DNA of 64,000 nucleotides from Lysinibacillus pakistanensis (GTDB lineage Bacteria > Bacillota > Bacilli > Bacillales_A > Planococcaceae): positions 3,966,501 through 4,030,500 of the forward strand of contig NZ_CP126101.1 in NCBI RefSeq assembly GCF_030123245.1, written 5' to 3'. Positions 1-9,562 of the stretch are shown here, one piece after another. The stretch's first letter is position 1. Every line of letters starts with the position of its first letter. The position numbers and the translations under genes are program-made. Below the pieces are notes generated by a model. That model saw only the letters and a list, made by a program, of their open reading frames with translations. It had not been told where the DNA came from and did not search any database.

Positions 1-230
1 TGTTTAAATATATAATCAACCGTCATTTGGTTTAATGGACCCTGATTGTGTTCTTTAATAAGATCAAGCATGTGTCTTTCACGTAGCGGATCATAGCGAT
101 TCACACCTTGTTTTTCTTTAATTTTACCGATTTCATTCACTACAGCTGCACGTTCGTTAATTAGACGAAGAATTTCTAGGTTTAAGTCGTCTATTTGACT
201 ACGTAAGCTTTCTAAATCTTTTTGGCTCAT
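1..230 (-). CDS. aroA: DAHP synthase/chorismate mutase, N-terminal part (cut by window edge)
   Basis: Only the first 76 codons are inside the window. The protein begins [20 protein letters not shown] and carries the helical AroQ-type chorismate mutase pattern (LRxxIDxLNxxIxxLINERAxVVxxIGxIK, then YDPxRE). In Bacillales this domain is fused in front of 3-deoxy-7-phosphoheptulonate synthase, the first enzyme of the shikimate pathway, so the rest should lie to the left. GAGAGGAG stands 9-10 nt before the ATG. It is divergent from the FtsA-like gene. The neighbourhood aroA/ytxG/ytxH matches B. subtilis. The chorismate mutase assignment is seen; the fusion to DAHP synthase is inferred from family architecture. 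Confidence 0.85.
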   Translation of the reverse strand, partial: MSQKDLESLRSQIDDLNLEILRLINERAAVVNEIGKIKEKQGVNRYDPLRERHMLDLIKEHNQGPLNQMTVDYIFK

Positions 231-403
231 GCTTTCTTGCTCCTCTCATCATGACAGACACTTTCAGAACTCTGAAATGTATGTTACATTTTTAGATATT
301 AGCAATATTATAATCAATGTTGATCAGAATGTCACGTATTTTTAATTTAGCGCTTCAACTCGCTAAATTATTTTGCAATATTACAAGAAAGGAAGCGATT
401 ACA

Positions 404-2557
404 TTGAGTTCAAAACTATTTGCACTTGATATTGGAACACGTTCAGTTGTCGGCATTATCTTAACTGAAAATAATGACCACTTTCACGTCGAAGATATTT
501 TAGTGAAAGAACATAAAGAACGTGCTATGGTCGATGGTCAAATACATAATGTCATGTATGTGGCAGATTTAATTAATGAAATAAAGCATGAGCTTGAGGA
601 TAAACATGGTAGCTTAACAAAAGTAAGTGTAGCTGCAGCTGGTCGCTCATTGAAAACAGAACAGGCGAGCGTGACCATTAATATACGAAATCGCCCAATT
701 TTCACTGAGGAGGATATAAGCCGATTAGAACTACAAGCTGTACAACAAGCTCAGCAGCAGCTTTTGCAGCAGAAAGAGGATGCAAAAATAAGTCACTACT
801 ATTGTGTAGGCTATTCTGTTCTATATTATCGATTAGATGGTGAGGAAATTGGTAGCTTACTTGATCAACAAGGAGATGAGGCGCAAATTGAAGTGATTGC
901 CACGTTTCTACCCCGAGTAGTCGTAGAATCACTTATTGCTGCACTAAAACGTGCTGATTTAGAAATGGACGCACTTACTTTAGAGCCAATTGCAGCTATT
1001 AACGTGCTTATTCCTCCAACAATGCGCCGTTTAAATGTTGCACTTGTTGATATCGGCGCAGGAACATCAGATATTGCCATCACTGATAAAAGCACAGTCG
1101 TTGCCTATGGGATGGTACCTACAGCTGGAGATGAAATTACGGAGGCATTGAGCGATCACTATTTACTTGACTTCCCAGTAGCTGAAAAAGCAAAAAGACA
1201 ATTACAAACAGAAGAGGAAATTTTAATTCAGGATATCTTAGGCTTTGATCAATATTTCTCAAAAGAAGAAGTTCTTAAAGCAATTGATCCAGCTGTCAAA
1301 CAACTTGCTAAAGCCATAGGAGAAGAAATATTACGACTTAATAATCGCACCGCTCCTAAGGCTGTCATGCTTGTTGGGGGTGGAAGCTTAACACCAAACC
1401 TAACAACTGAACTTGGGGCAGTATTAGACTTACCAGAAAATCGTATTGCCGTTCGAGGAATAGATGCCATACAAAATCTAACGAAGGAAGATCATATTAA
1501 AGCATCACCTGAATTGGTGACGCCAATTGGTATTGCCATTGCGGCAAAAAAAATGCCGATTCAATATATGAGCCTTACTGTGAATGATCAAGTGGTTCGT
1601 CTTTTTGAATTAAAAGAAATGACCGTTGCTGATGCTTTTTTAGCTGCAAATATTCGTGCAAAACAATTGTATGGAAAGCCAGGGCTTGGATTGTCAGTTA
1701 GCGTAAATGGACAAGATATTTTCATCCCTGGTGGTCACGGACAGCCTGCGGAAATTTTAGTAAATGGACAGCAAGCTTCTACTAAAACAATGATTAAAAC
1801 TGGGGACGCTATCCAACTAATTGAAGGTCAAGACGGGCAGCCAGCAGTAGCAACTGTAAGAGATATTGTTGACAATGCAGCTATCAAAACGATAATGATT
1901 CAACATACAAAATATGTCATTGAACCAAAAATTACAGTAAATGGTTCCCCTGCCTCACTCGATAGTGCGTTAAAGGATCGGGATGTTGTTGCTTTTGAAA
2001 TCGCAGATACAGTTGAAGAAATATTTAAGCTAACAAATAATTGGGCTTTATTAAAGCAATTTGAATCCTTTTATATTCAAGTAGATGGAAAACCACTTTA
2101 CCTACCTGAGTTTTCCGCACAGCTAATGATAAACGATAAGCCAGCTAAACTGTCATATGCAGTACAGGATGAAGACAGCATTACTTTTCAGCAGCAAGCA
2201 TTACCAACCGTACAACGAATAGCTGATCAAATGAATATTTTACTAGAGGATAACATCATCATTCATTTCCAGAACGAGATGCTGGAGCTGAAAAAGATGG
2301 CTAATGAGGTGCTCGTCAACAATAGCGTTGTTTCACCACTGTCAACGGTGCCAAATGGAGCGACAGTTTCATTTATAGAGAAGGATCGAAGCCGTTGGAT
2401 CTACCAAGATGTCTTCCGTTTCTCTAACTGGCAGCTACCCACAACATTTAAAGGAAACTTCACCATTTTACGAAATGGACAACCTGCTAACTTTGATATG
2501 GAAATCTTCGGTGGGGATAAATTAGAAATTTTATTGGAGGAGGCAACTATCTTCTAA
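404..2557 (+). CDS. FtsA-like actin-fold protein with repetitive C-terminal half
   Basis: The start chosen is TTG at 404, because AAAGGA stands 10 nt upstream and the protein then begins with the actin phosphate-1 motif (LDIGTRSVVG, residues 6-16); the longer reading from 317 has no ribosome site. This gives 717 aa. Further actin-family motifs are VDIGAGTSDIAI (about 214-225) and MLVGGGSLTP (about 321-330), as in FtsA/PilM-type ATPases. From about residue 430 the chain consists of four tandem units of about 62 aa plus a half unit, each with one or two VNG-like turns and a GD/DxD turn, recalling small beta-grasp modules. FtsA anchors the cell-division ring; this protein is much longer than FtsA (about 420 aa), so the role here is an inference: a paralogue in division or envelope assembly. 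Confidence 0.8.
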   Translation: MSSKLFALDIGTRSVVGIILTENNDHFHVEDILVKEHKERAMVDGQIHNVMYVADLINEIKHELEDKHGSLTKVSVAAAGRSLKTEQASVTINIRNRPIFTEEDISRLELQAVQQAQQQLLQQKEDAKISHYYCVGYSVLYYRLDGEEIGSLLDQQGDEAQIEVIATFLPRVVVESLIAALKRADLEMDALTLEPIAAINVLIPPTMRRLNVALVDIGAGTSDIAITDKSTVVAYGMVPTAGDEITEALSDHYLLDFPVAEKAKRQLQTEEEILIQDILGFDQYFSKEEVLKAIDPAVKQLAKAIGEEILRLNNRTAPKAVMLVGGGSLTPNLTTELGAVLDLPENRIAVRGIDAIQNLTKEDHIKASPELVTPIGIAIAAKKMPIQYMSLTVNDQVVRLFELKEMTVADAFLAANIRAKQLYGKPGLGLSVSVNGQDIFIPGGHGQPAEILVNGQQASTKTMIKTGDAIQLIEGQDGQPAVATVRDIVDNAAIKTIMIQHTKYVIEPKITVNGSPASLDSALKDRDVVAFEIADTVEEIFKLTNNWALLKQFESFYIQVDGKPLYLPEFSAQLMINDKPAKLSYAVQDEDSITFQQQALPTVQRIADQMNILLEDNIIIHFQNEMLELKKMANEVLVNNSVVSPLSTVPNGATVSFIEKDRSRWIYQDVFRFSNWQLPTTFKGNFTILRNGQPANFDMEIFGGDKLEILLEEATIF

Positions 2558-2563
2558 GAAATT

Positions 2564-2612
2564 AAAAAGGGAAACGATATGTCCTTTAAGAACATATCGT
2601 TTCCCTTTTTTT
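2564..2612. terminator. bidirectional terminator between FtsA-like gene and ytxH
   Basis: An 18-bp stem (AAAGGGAAACGATATGT and its complement) with a 9-nt loop is flanked by A and T runs, so it can end transcription of both convergent genes. Confidence 0.85.
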
Positions 2613-2617
2613 AAGCT

Positions 2618-3118
2618 TTAAGCTCGAACCTCTTCATTTTTTTCTTCGGCTTGTTCCTTTGTTTCAGCTGCCTCTTCTGCTTGAGGCTCTTCATTAGGAG
2701 CATAATCCTCTAACGGTTCCTCACCCTCGAATGAAACAGTTCCGTCGTCAAATACAGTCGGCGCTTTTGCAGTTTTTAACGTTTTTACTTTCTCTACTAA
2801 ATGTGTAGATTGCTCTTGTATTTGTTTCGACAATTGAACCGTTTTATCTTTTGCTGTCGTTGAAAAATCCGCACTCTTATCTTTTAAATTTACAGCTTGT
2901 ACAGCTACATCACTCCGTAAATCCTTTCCTGATTTTGGAGCTAGTAGTAAGCCGGCAGCTGCACCAACTATACCCCCAACTAATGCGCCAATAACAAAAT
3001 CTTTCATGTTCACACGCTCCTCTTCATAAATAGATTCTTGCGGATGATAAAGCTGTGGCAATGAACTTTCAAGCTGTTGTTCCTTCACTTCGTTAAAATT
3101 TGGCTTTTGAGTTGACAT
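2618..3118 (-). CDS. ytxH: YtxH-family general stress protein
   Basis: 166 aa from the start chosen. The hallmark is the hydrophobic glycine-rich segment (VIGALVGGIVGAAAGLLLAP) followed by KSGKDLR, then a helical region and an acidic tail rich in E and A. This is the YtxH domain of the B. subtilis ytxGHJ stress operon; the biochemical role is unknown. Two in-frame ATGs each have a good ribosome site: 3118 (GGGGAGGA, 8 nt) and 3007 (AGAGGAG, 9 nt). The inner one would start right at the membrane segment and give 129 aa, the classical YtxH form; the outer adds 37 hydrophilic residues. It follows ytxG by 132 bp with no terminator between, so the two are probably cotranscribed. No ytxJ follows. 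Confidence 0.85.
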   Translation of the reverse strand: MSTQKPNFNEVKEQQLESSLPQLYHPQESIYEEERVNMKDFVIGALVGGIVGAAAGLLLAPKSGKDLRSDVAVQAVNLKDKSADFSTTAKDKTVQLSKQIQEQSTHLVEKVKTLKTAKAPTVFDDGTVSFEGEEPLEDYAPNEEPQAEEAAETKEQAEEKNEEVRA

Positions 3119-3250
3119 GCAACAATTCCTCCCCATCTTATATTCATGTGCCTAGACTGGTTGTCCATCTACTTTTGTTGATGCATCTTCAACTTATGTC
3201 TAAGACTTTATTTTTATTCAGATGACACAAAAATGTCTACTGAATAATAA

Positions 3251-3745
3251 TCACTTTTTACGACCCCATTTTCTTTTAGGCTTGTCTGATTGCTCGGCTT
3301 CAAAAACATAGCTTTCTTCTTGAACCTGCTCAATTACTTTACGCTTCTTCCATTTATCAGCAATACCCATTGCAACATTACTCCATTGAACAACCTGTGC
3401 AATTTTTTCCTCATTTTGTTCTACACTTTTTGAAATAGAGGAAGTAATATGCTGTACAGACGTATTTAAACCGTTCACGGAGTCACCAATTCCTTTGACT
3501 GCATGAACAACAGAATTTAACTGTTCTGATTTTTGCTGAATATCCTCTGCCAAACTATTCGTTTTGGTTAATAAGGAAGTCGTTTCACGTGTAATACCTT
3601 CCATTTGTCCTTCAATACCTGATAAAGTTCCTGCTAAGCTGTTTAGAATGGATTTAAGCGAGAATAGCGTCATGCCGACACTCACACATAAAATTAAAAA
3701 ACCGATTGCTGCTATAATCGCCGCAATATACAAAATGACTTCCAT
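3251..3745 (-). CDS. ytxG: DUF948 membrane stress protein YtxG
   Basis: 164 aa, starting at the ATG preceded by a perfect AGGAGGT 6 nt upstream; the longer reading from 3802 lacks one. It has one N-terminal transmembrane helix (ILYIAAIIAAIGFLILCVSV), then an extended coiled-coil region full of T/S, N and Q heptads (residues 25-125) and a basic tail (KPKRKWGRKK). DUF948 proteins resemble chemoreceptor signalling helices; in B. subtilis ytxG heads a general stress/stationary phase operon with ytxH. The same pairing and order occur here, downstream of murC, behind a sigma-H-like promoter. Confidence 0.88.
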   Translation of the reverse strand: MEVILYIAAIIAAIGFLILCVSVGMTLFSLKSILNSLAGTLSGIEGQMEGITRETTSLLTKTNSLAEDIQQKSEQLNSVVHAVKGIGDSVNGLNTSVQHITSSISKSVEQNEEKIAQVVQWSNVAMGIADKWKKRKVIEQVQEESYVFEAEQSDKPKRKWGRKK

Positions 3746-3791
3746 AAAAAGACCTCCTGCTAGTAAAATTCTCTTTACTATTACTTTCCCT

Positions 3792-3820
3792 ATCTTCGAC
3801 AAAAAAAACTGAATTCCTTC
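3792..3820 (-). promoter_or_regulatory. sigma-H-like promoter of ytxG-ytxH
   Basis: On the minus strand GAAGGAATT, an 11-nt spacer and GTCGAAGAT match the sigma-H consensus (RnAGGAwWW, RnnGAATWW) at all but one position. The B. subtilis ytxGHJ operon is known to depend on sigma-H and sigma-B. The site lies 47-75 nt upstream of the ytxG ATG. I did not find a convincing sigma-B site. Confidence 0.6.
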
Positions 3821-3833
3821 TCAATTTTTGAGA

Positions 3834-3867
3834 AAAAACAGCTTATTCCTTACGGACTAAGCTGTTT
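3834..3867 (-). terminator. terminator of murC
   Basis: On the minus strand AACAGCTTA, a 12-nt loop, TAAGCTGTT and a T run. The stem overlaps the murC stop codon and separates murC from ytxG. Confidence 0.8.
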
Positions 3868-5170
3868 CGTTGTTTTTTAACACGTTTTCAAAAGCATCTT
3901 GGAATTTGTGAACATCGCCTGCGCCCATAAATAAAAATACTGCGCCCTCATGTTTTGTTAAGATTCCAATTCCTTCAGTGGTAATCACTGCACTGCCTTC
4001 AATTAACGACGCCAAATCATGGATGGATAGCGCGCCTTGTGTTTCTCTTGCAGAGCCAAATATATCACATAAATATGCTGTATCTGCAAGACTTAGACTA
4101 TCCGCGAAATCCTGTAAAAAAGCTTGTGTACGTGTAAATGTATGTGGTTGGAAAACAGCTACTAGCTCACGCTCCGGAAATTTTTGACGAGCTGATTGAA
4201 TCGTTGCACGGATTTCCGTTGGATGGTGGGCATAGTCATCTATTAAAACATTATTGCCAATATCCGTTTCTGTAAAACGTCTTTTTACACCTTTGTAACT
4301 ATTTAAACGTTCCTGGATAATGTCTGGTGAGATACCTTCATACTGGCAAAGTGTAATAACAGCTAATGTATTTAAAACTGCATGATCCCCAAACAATGGG
4401 ATAAAGAATGTACTGTAAAATTCATTGCGCACGAAAACATCAAATTTAGTACCCTCTGTTGTTTTATCCACATTACGTGCTTCAAAATCATTCTCTTCTC
4501 CAAAGCCATAATAAACAACAGGTACCTTTGCTTGAATACGTTGTAAATGTTCATCATCACCACAAGCAATAATTGCTTTTTTCACCTGTAAAGCCAATGA
4601 TTGAAAGGCAGAATAAACATCCTCTATATTAGCAAAATAATCTGGATGGTCAAAATCGATATTAGTCATGACAGCGTAATCTGGATTATATGCTAAGAAG
4701 TGACGGCGGTATTCACACGCTTCCATCACAAAGAATTCTGCATTTTCATGCCCAGCTCCTGTTCCATCACCGATTAAATAAGAAGTGGGTTTATATCCTC
4801 CGACAACATGTGACATTAAGCCAGTTGTTGAAGTTTTACCATGTGCACCTGTAATGGCAATTGATGTATAATTTCCAATGTATTCCCCTAGGAACTTATG
4901 ATAGCGAATAATCTCTACACCAATTTCTCGTGCTCGCACTAATTCAGGATGATCATCAGGAAAAGCATTTCCTGCAATAATTGTCATACCTTCTTTAATA
5001 TTATCTGGATTAAATGTAAAAATTGGAATATTACGTTCACGTAACGGCTGTTCTGTGAAGAAATATTTATCAACATCTGAGCCCTGTACTTGTTCACCAG
5101 CATCAAATAAGATTTGTGCAAGTGAACTCATGCCAGAACCTTTAATGCCTGTGAAATGAAAAACTGTCAT
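3857..5170 (-). CDS. murC: UDP-N-acetylmuramate--L-alanine ligase
   Basis: 437 aa, full length for MurC, the cytoplasmic ATP-dependent ligase that adds L-alanine to UDP-MurNAc, the first amino-acid step of peptidoglycan precursor synthesis. The N-terminal UDP-binding loop ([13 protein letters not shown], residues 6-18) and the Mur-ligase ATP loop GAHGKTST (108-115) are intact, followed by the central and C-terminal domains ([18 protein letters not shown]). The ATG is preceded by GGGGGG at 8 nt. The order sftA-murC-ytxG-ytxH is as in B. subtilis. The gene has its own promoter and terminator, so it is likely monocistronic. Confidence 0.97.
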   Translation of the reverse strand: MTVFHFTGIKGSGMSSLAQILFDAGEQVQGSDVDKYFFTEQPLRERNIPIFTFNPDNIKEGMTIIAGNAFPDDHPELVRAREIGVEIIRYHKFLGEYIGNYTSIAITGAHGKTSTTGLMSHVVGGYKPTSYLIGDGTGAGHENAEFFVMEACEYRRHFLAYNPDYAVMTNIDFDHPDYFANIEDVYSAFQSLALQVKKAIIACGDDEHLQRIQAKVPVVYYGFGEENDFEARNVDKTTEGTKFDVFVRNEFYSTFFIPLFGDHAVLNTLAVITLCQYEGISPDIIQERLNSYKGVKRRFTETDIGNNVLIDDYAHHPTEIRATIQSARQKFPERELVAVFQPHTFTRTQAFLQDFADSLSLADTAYLCDIFGSARETQGALSIHDLASLIEGSAVITTEGIGILTKHEGAVFLFMGAGDVHKFQDAFENVLKNNETA

Positions 5171-5301
5171 TAATTAAACCCCCCGGGAATATCAATATCC
5201 CATCTATCATCTATTAGGTGTACCGTATTATTTCACCAATTGTTAGGTATTAATACCTTTAAACGTGCTAAAAAATACGTACTTGTCATCACATCTTGTC
5301 T

Positions 5302-5330
5302 ATTATAGCACTATTTATGCACAAGGATAA
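5302..5330 (-). promoter_or_regulatory. extended -10 promoter for murC
   Basis: On the minus strand TGCTATAAT (extended -10) with a poor -35 (TTATCC) 17 nt upstream. It lies in the 229-bp gap before murC. The leader also holds a 14-bp palindrome (AGGTATTAATACCT, 5245-5258). Confidence 0.5.
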
Positions 5331-5399
5331 ATGTGTAACTTTTCTAAAAATACTAATTTGGACGTAAATAAGATAATCTATACGAAATCCATGCAATTC

Positions 5400-8300
5400 T
5401 TATTCAAACATAGTAATTAAATCTTCTTCTGTAATATAACTTTCACGTGGTTTGCTGCCTCTCGCCTCAGACACAAATCCATGAGATTCTAACATATCAA
5501 TTAATCGGGCAGCACGATTATAGCCAATGTGATATTTGCGCTGGATTAAGGACGTAGAAGCTCCCCCCTGTTCAAACACAAATCGGCAAACTTCCTCGAA
5601 TAAATCATCCTGCTCTGCAGAAATCTCCGTTTTCTTCAAAAGCTCCTCCTGATCAAAAATATAATCAGGCTCACCCTGCTCACGGACATGTTCAATAATG
5701 GACTCGATTTCATCATCAGTCACAAATGTCCCCTGTAACCGAACTGGTGCGGACATACCGTTCCCTAAATATAGCATATCGCCTCGTCCAAGTAATCTTT
5801 CTGCTCCTTGCCCATCTAAAATTGTGCGAGAATCTATTTGTGAAGATACTGCAAAGGCAATACGTGTAGGAATATTTGATTTAATTAGACCTGTAATCAC
5901 GTCAACAGACGGTCTTTGTGTTGCAACAATTAAATGGATACCACATGCACGTGCCTTTTGTGCAATACGACAAATCGCTTCCTCAACATCAGCTGGAGAC
6001 ATCATCATTAAATCAGCTAACTCATCAATGACAATAAGCATGTAAGGCAATTTAAGGCTATGTTCATTATTTTTATCTGCTAAAGCATTATACCGTGTAA
6101 TATCACGTGCACCTGCATGAGCAAATAACTGATAGCGTCGCTCCATCTCCTCTACTGCCCATTTTAATGCAGCTGTAGCTGCCTTAACATCTGTAATAAC
6201 AGGGCTAACTAGATGAGGAATATGATTAAACGGAGCCAGCTCTACCATTTTAGGGTCAATCAGCATTAGCTTTAATTCATGAGGAGCAGCTTTATATAAC
6301 AAACTAACCAAAATCGAATTTATACAAACTGATTTTCCTGAACCTGTTGCCCCTGCAATTAAACCATGGGGCATTTTACGTAAATCGATTGTTACGGGTT
6401 TCCCAGTTAAATCCAGACCCAAAGCAGCTTCTAATGGTGATTCTGATTCAAGGAAGGAGGCACTATTTGTTACTTCTGATAATCGAACAGCGCGAGAGAC
6501 ACGGTTCGGAATCTCAATTCCAATAGAACTCTTTCCAGGGATAGGCGCTTGAATTCGAATATCCTTCGCTGCTAATGCTAGCTTTAAATCATCAGCCAAA
6601 TTACGGATCTTACTAACCTTTGTTCCATGGCTTACTGTTATTTCAAATTGCGTGACAGCAGGTCCTTGCATGATGGACTCAATTTGAGCAGATACTTGGA
6701 AATATGAAAGTGCTTCAACTAAGGTATCTCCCTGCTGCTCCATCCACTCCGTGTCTTGTGTTTTTTCCTCAGGTGGCTCTAAATATTCATCTGTCGGCTT
6801 TTGATACACATGAACAGGCTTTGAAGGATTTTTCTTCTCTCGAATTCCTTCGAGAATTTCGTTTGATGACTGCTCTTGATCGTCTTTTTTAACAGGCTCT
6901 TCCTTTAGCAACCCAACATTTTCACTGAGATATTTATGTTCGATGATTGATGTTGCCTCCATATCAGTAGTTGCTGAAATTTCATGTCGACTATCTAATT
7001 CTGGAGCTGTCTTTTCTAAGGTTGATACGCTAGCCATTGTTGCTACTGGTGCCATTGTAATGACAGAGACACTATCTGACGAAGCATTGATTGGAGAATT
7101 TTGAATAGATGACTCTATTTTCTCCACCTGTTGAGCTGTTACTCCGCCTTCCTCTTCCTCTACCTCTAATCCAATAATCTGAGTAGAAACTGGGTGTTTT
7201 ATTTCTTCTTGTATGGATGGTACTAATGGATGCTCGTCATCAATGCTTATCGGTTCAGAAGACTCGTTTTGCGCAACTTGCTTTTTATCAGCAACTGTAG
7301 ATGGCTTTATTTTTTTAGATTGTTGTTGAATTCGCCATTTCTCTTTATCCGTTTTTAACATTAATACATTAAAAGGAATACGACTTTTATCTTGCTTAGG
7401 GACAGCCTCTAATGATTGATCTTCTAACATTTCCTGCTCAATAACTTCATTTACTGGTGGTTGAACTACTGTTACTTCACCAATATGAATTGTAGAATTT
7501 TCAATTTGAACCTGCTCCACAATAACTTCCTTCACATGAATTTCTGATTGGTCCGCAGTAAGTTGCTCGACATCCAATTCATGCTGAACAGCTTCTTTTA
7601 CTTGATTCTCAAACGCAACAGCAAAAGAGGTTGTTTGTGGAAGGGGTAATTCTGCTTCTGCTTGCATTACATCGTTAGAATCGCTTATTTCTTGTGAAAA
7701 ATCTTCATCAAACATAATCGGTTGCTTCGTTGATGCTTCAAAGGATTCTGGCATTTCAAATCGTTCAGAGACCTCTTGCTGTACTGGGCGAATTGGCTCT
7801 TTTTCTTCTAGTATATTTTCGAAAGCCTCATTTGTTGTCGTTTCTTTTAAAACCCTAGGCTCTGTAGGTATTGAAAACTCCTTTTTGTCGAGTTCTTCCT
7901 TGCGTTTATCCAATAATTGTTCGATAGGACTAGGCTTGGCAAATCCATAAACTGGCGAAGGTACATCACTCGGTACAAAACGTTTTCGATTAACAGGCAT
8001 ACTATTTTCTATCGTTTTTTCTGGTGAGCTATTATTCTCTTTTGGTTTAGGTGTTGGTGGCTCATTTTGCGCATCCCGAAAAACTAGACTTGCTTTTGAA
8101 CGGTACCCCTGCTCAGGTTGATTTTTTGTCATGGTTGTTCTGCCAGTTCGCTTTGAACGATTAGCTAATAATTCCTGAATACCAGAAACCTCCACATCAT
8201 AAACACTTGAATCTACAATATGTTTATTTAAATGCTTTGGCAGTGATAAGTCTTCGATTTGTCCATAATAATCATCTTCCATTTGATTGAATGCATCTTT

Positions 8301-8510
8301 TGGTTGCGATGTAGATGTTGGAGAAGGTGAGATTTCCATATCCTCAATTAACGGGAAACGAAAAGTTTTTTGTTTTGATGCAGGTGATTCTTTCACATGT
8401 TGCTGCTCAGTCTGTTCATCGTAGTTTTCATACATGTCTTCATATTCGTATTCGTATTCGTTGTCATCTTTATTTATAAATTTATTAATTTGTTTTTTAA
8501 ACCAATTCAC
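5400..8510 (-). CDS. sftA: soluble FtsK/SpoIIIE-type DNA translocase SftA
   Basis: 1036 aa with a GTG start. There is no transmembrane helix, which separates SftA from membrane-anchored SpoIIIE/FtsK. Residues 1-560 are an acidic, Glu/Gln/Ser/Thr-rich low-complexity linker; the motor follows, with Walker A (GATGSGKSVC, about 716-725), Walker B (LIVIDELADLM, about 820-830), the ATQRPS box, and a winged-helix gamma domain in the last 65 residues that reads KOPS/SRS-type sequences. SftA moves DNA out of the closing septum at division. The linker is long compared with the 952-aa B. subtilis protein. It sits between ytpR and murC as in B. subtilis. The ribosome site before the GTG is weak. Confidence 0.93.
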   Translation of the reverse strand: MNWFKKQINKFINKDDNEYEYEYEDMYENYDEQTEQQHVKESPASKQKTFRFPLIEDMEISPSPTSTSQPKDAFNQMEDDYYGQIEDLSLPKHLNKHIVDSSVYDVEVSGIQELLANRSKRTGRTTMTKNQPEQGYRSKASLVFRDAQNEPPTPKPKENNSSPEKTIENSMPVNRKRFVPSDVPSPVYGFAKPSPIEQLLDKRKEELDKKEFSIPTEPRVLKETTTNEAFENILEEKEPIRPVQQEVSERFEMPESFEASTKQPIMFDEDFSQEISDSNDVMQAEAELPLPQTTSFAVAFENQVKEAVQHELDVEQLTADQSEIHVKEVIVEQVQIENSTIHIGEVTVVQPPVNEVIEQEMLEDQSLEAVPKQDKSRIPFNVLMLKTDKEKWRIQQQSKKIKPSTVADKKQVAQNESSEPISIDDEHPLVPSIQEEIKHPVSTQIIGLEVEEEEGGVTAQQVEKIESSIQNSPINASSDSVSVITMAPVATMASVSTLEKTAPELDSRHEISATTDMEATSIIEHKYLSENVGLLKEEPVKKDDQEQSSNEILEGIREKKNPSKPVHVYQKPTDEYLEPPEEKTQDTEWMEQQGDTLVEALSYFQVSAQIESIMQGPAVTQFEITVSHGTKVSKIRNLADDLKLALAAKDIRIQAPIPGKSSIGIEIPNRVSRAVRLSEVTNSASFLESESPLEAALGLDLTGKPVTIDLRKMPHGLIAGATGSGKSVCINSILVSLLYKAAPHELKLMLIDPKMVELAPFNHIPHLVSPVITDVKAATAALKWAVEEMERRYQLFAHAGARDITRYNALADKNNEHSLKLPYMLIVIDELADLMMMSPADVEEAICRIAQKARACGIHLIVATQRPSVDVITGLIKSNIPTRIAFAVSSQIDSRTILDGQGAERLLGRGDMLYLGNGMSAPVRLQGTFVTDDEIESIIEHVREQGEPDYIFDQEELLKKTEISAEQDDLFEEVCRFVFEQGGASTSLIQRKYHIGYNRAARLIDMLESHGFVSEARGSKPRESYITEEDLITMFE

Positions 8511-8560
8511 TCTATTTCACTCATTTCTTATACACTTCATTTATAGCATTGTCTATATCA

Positions 8561-8811
8561 ATTACGCCCTAGCGTAATTACGTCCGGATTTTTTTCAAGC
8601 TAGCTCGAAAAGCTCCTCTTCAAAATCCCTGACATCCGCCAGGGGCTTTATCTTGATTCAGCGGGCGGTTACTGAATAGGAAAAAACCGCATTCATCTCG
8701 ACACCTAAAGAGGTGGGAGTCTTCTGTATCTGCCGCTACGCTTATGCGCATAAAATAACTGCCGCTATGCTTGCGATACAAAAACATTTACTGAATGAAG
8801 ATAAAGATAAA
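8561..8811 (+). repeat. dispersed structured intergenic repeat, copy 1 (complete)
   Basis: It begins with an inverted repeat ATTACGC-CCTA-GCGTAAT, then GGATTTT...AAAATCC arms around a small hairpin, then TTTATCTTGATTCAG (8647-8661), which nearly matches the complement of CTGAATGAAGATAAA (8791-8805). Between these are a CACCT-AAAG-AGGTG hairpin and a CTGCCGCTACGC-like direct repeat. Related copies are at 18580, 21127, 39702, 59137 and 60701. It fills most of the 437-bp gap between ytpR and sftA and would be transcribed as the sftA leader. Confidence 0.85.
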
Positions 8812-8883
8812 CTAACACAATGTCTATATCAAAAAGCATACCATAAAAATGGTATAGAAACTTGCATTTAGAGGCTCACCATA

Positions 8884-8930
8884 CAAAAAAATCGTTATGC
8901 TACTAGCATTTTAGTAGCGTAACGATTTTA
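8884..8930 (-). terminator. terminator after ytpR
   Basis: Long stem AAATCGTTACGCTACTA paired with TAGCATAACGATTT and a T run on the minus strand, just downstream of the ytpR stop. Confidence 0.85.
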
Positions 8931-8947
8931 CAAATACATCTTTTATT

Positions 8948-9562
8948 TTAACGTGTTGGTGCCTCAAACGCACTACCAATTTCTGCATCTTTTGGTAACA
9001 CTAAAATCCCTTTTTCTGAAGGCGCATTTGGTATAGCAAGTTCGCGCGCTGAGCACAGCATTCCATGTGAATCAACACCACGTAAATTTCCTTCTTTAAT
9101 AAGCATTCCAGAAGGCATTACTGCACCAATTTTCGCCACAACAACCTTTTGACCTGCTTCGACATTCGGTGCTCCACAAACAATTTGTAATATCTCCTCA
9201 CCAACATTTACAGTACAAACGCTTAACTTGTCAGCATTTGGATGTTTATCCTTTGTCTCTACAAGACCCACTACGAATTTTGGCGTAAAATCTACATCTA
9301 AGCTAATAGTAGCTCCATTTTTAGCAATAGCAGCTTCTAATTGCCCTACTAATTCGGGTGTTACTTCCACAAGTCCCTTTGCATCTGTTTTTACGTAGCT
9401 GCTTGCATTAAATAAATTAAATGCTTTTATTTCGCCTGTCTGAGCCTCCTTTAAAATGGCAATATCACCAGCACGCTCTACTTCTGTTTTTACAATGGCC
9501 TCCGTTGCTAACTGGACTAGCAATACATCGCCAACATACTCTTTGTTGTAAAATACGTTCAT
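8948..9562 (-). CDS. ytpR: YtpR, tRNA-binding (OB-fold) domain protein
   Basis: 204 aa. Residues 1-90 match the DUF4479 N-terminal part; about 93-200 form the EMAP/tRNA-binding OB fold found at the N-terminus of bacterial PheRS beta (VGLVETKDKHPNADKLSVCTVN, broken here by reading on to IVCGAPNV, then RGVDSHGMLCS). Its function is unknown; binding of tRNA is the family-level expectation. It overlaps the ytpQ stop by 4 nt, so the two are translationally coupled, and it is closed by a strong terminator. Confidence 0.92.
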   Translation of the reverse strand: MNVFYNKEYVGDVLLVQLATEAIVKTEVERAGDIAILKEAQTGEIKAFNLFNASSYVKTDAKGLVEVTPELVGQLEAAIAKNGATISLDVDFTPKFVVGLVETKDKHPNADKLSVCTVNVGEEILQIVCGAPNVEAGQKVVVAKIGAVMPSGMLIKEGNLRGVDSHGMLCSARELAIPNAPSEKGILVLPKDAEIGSAFEAPTR

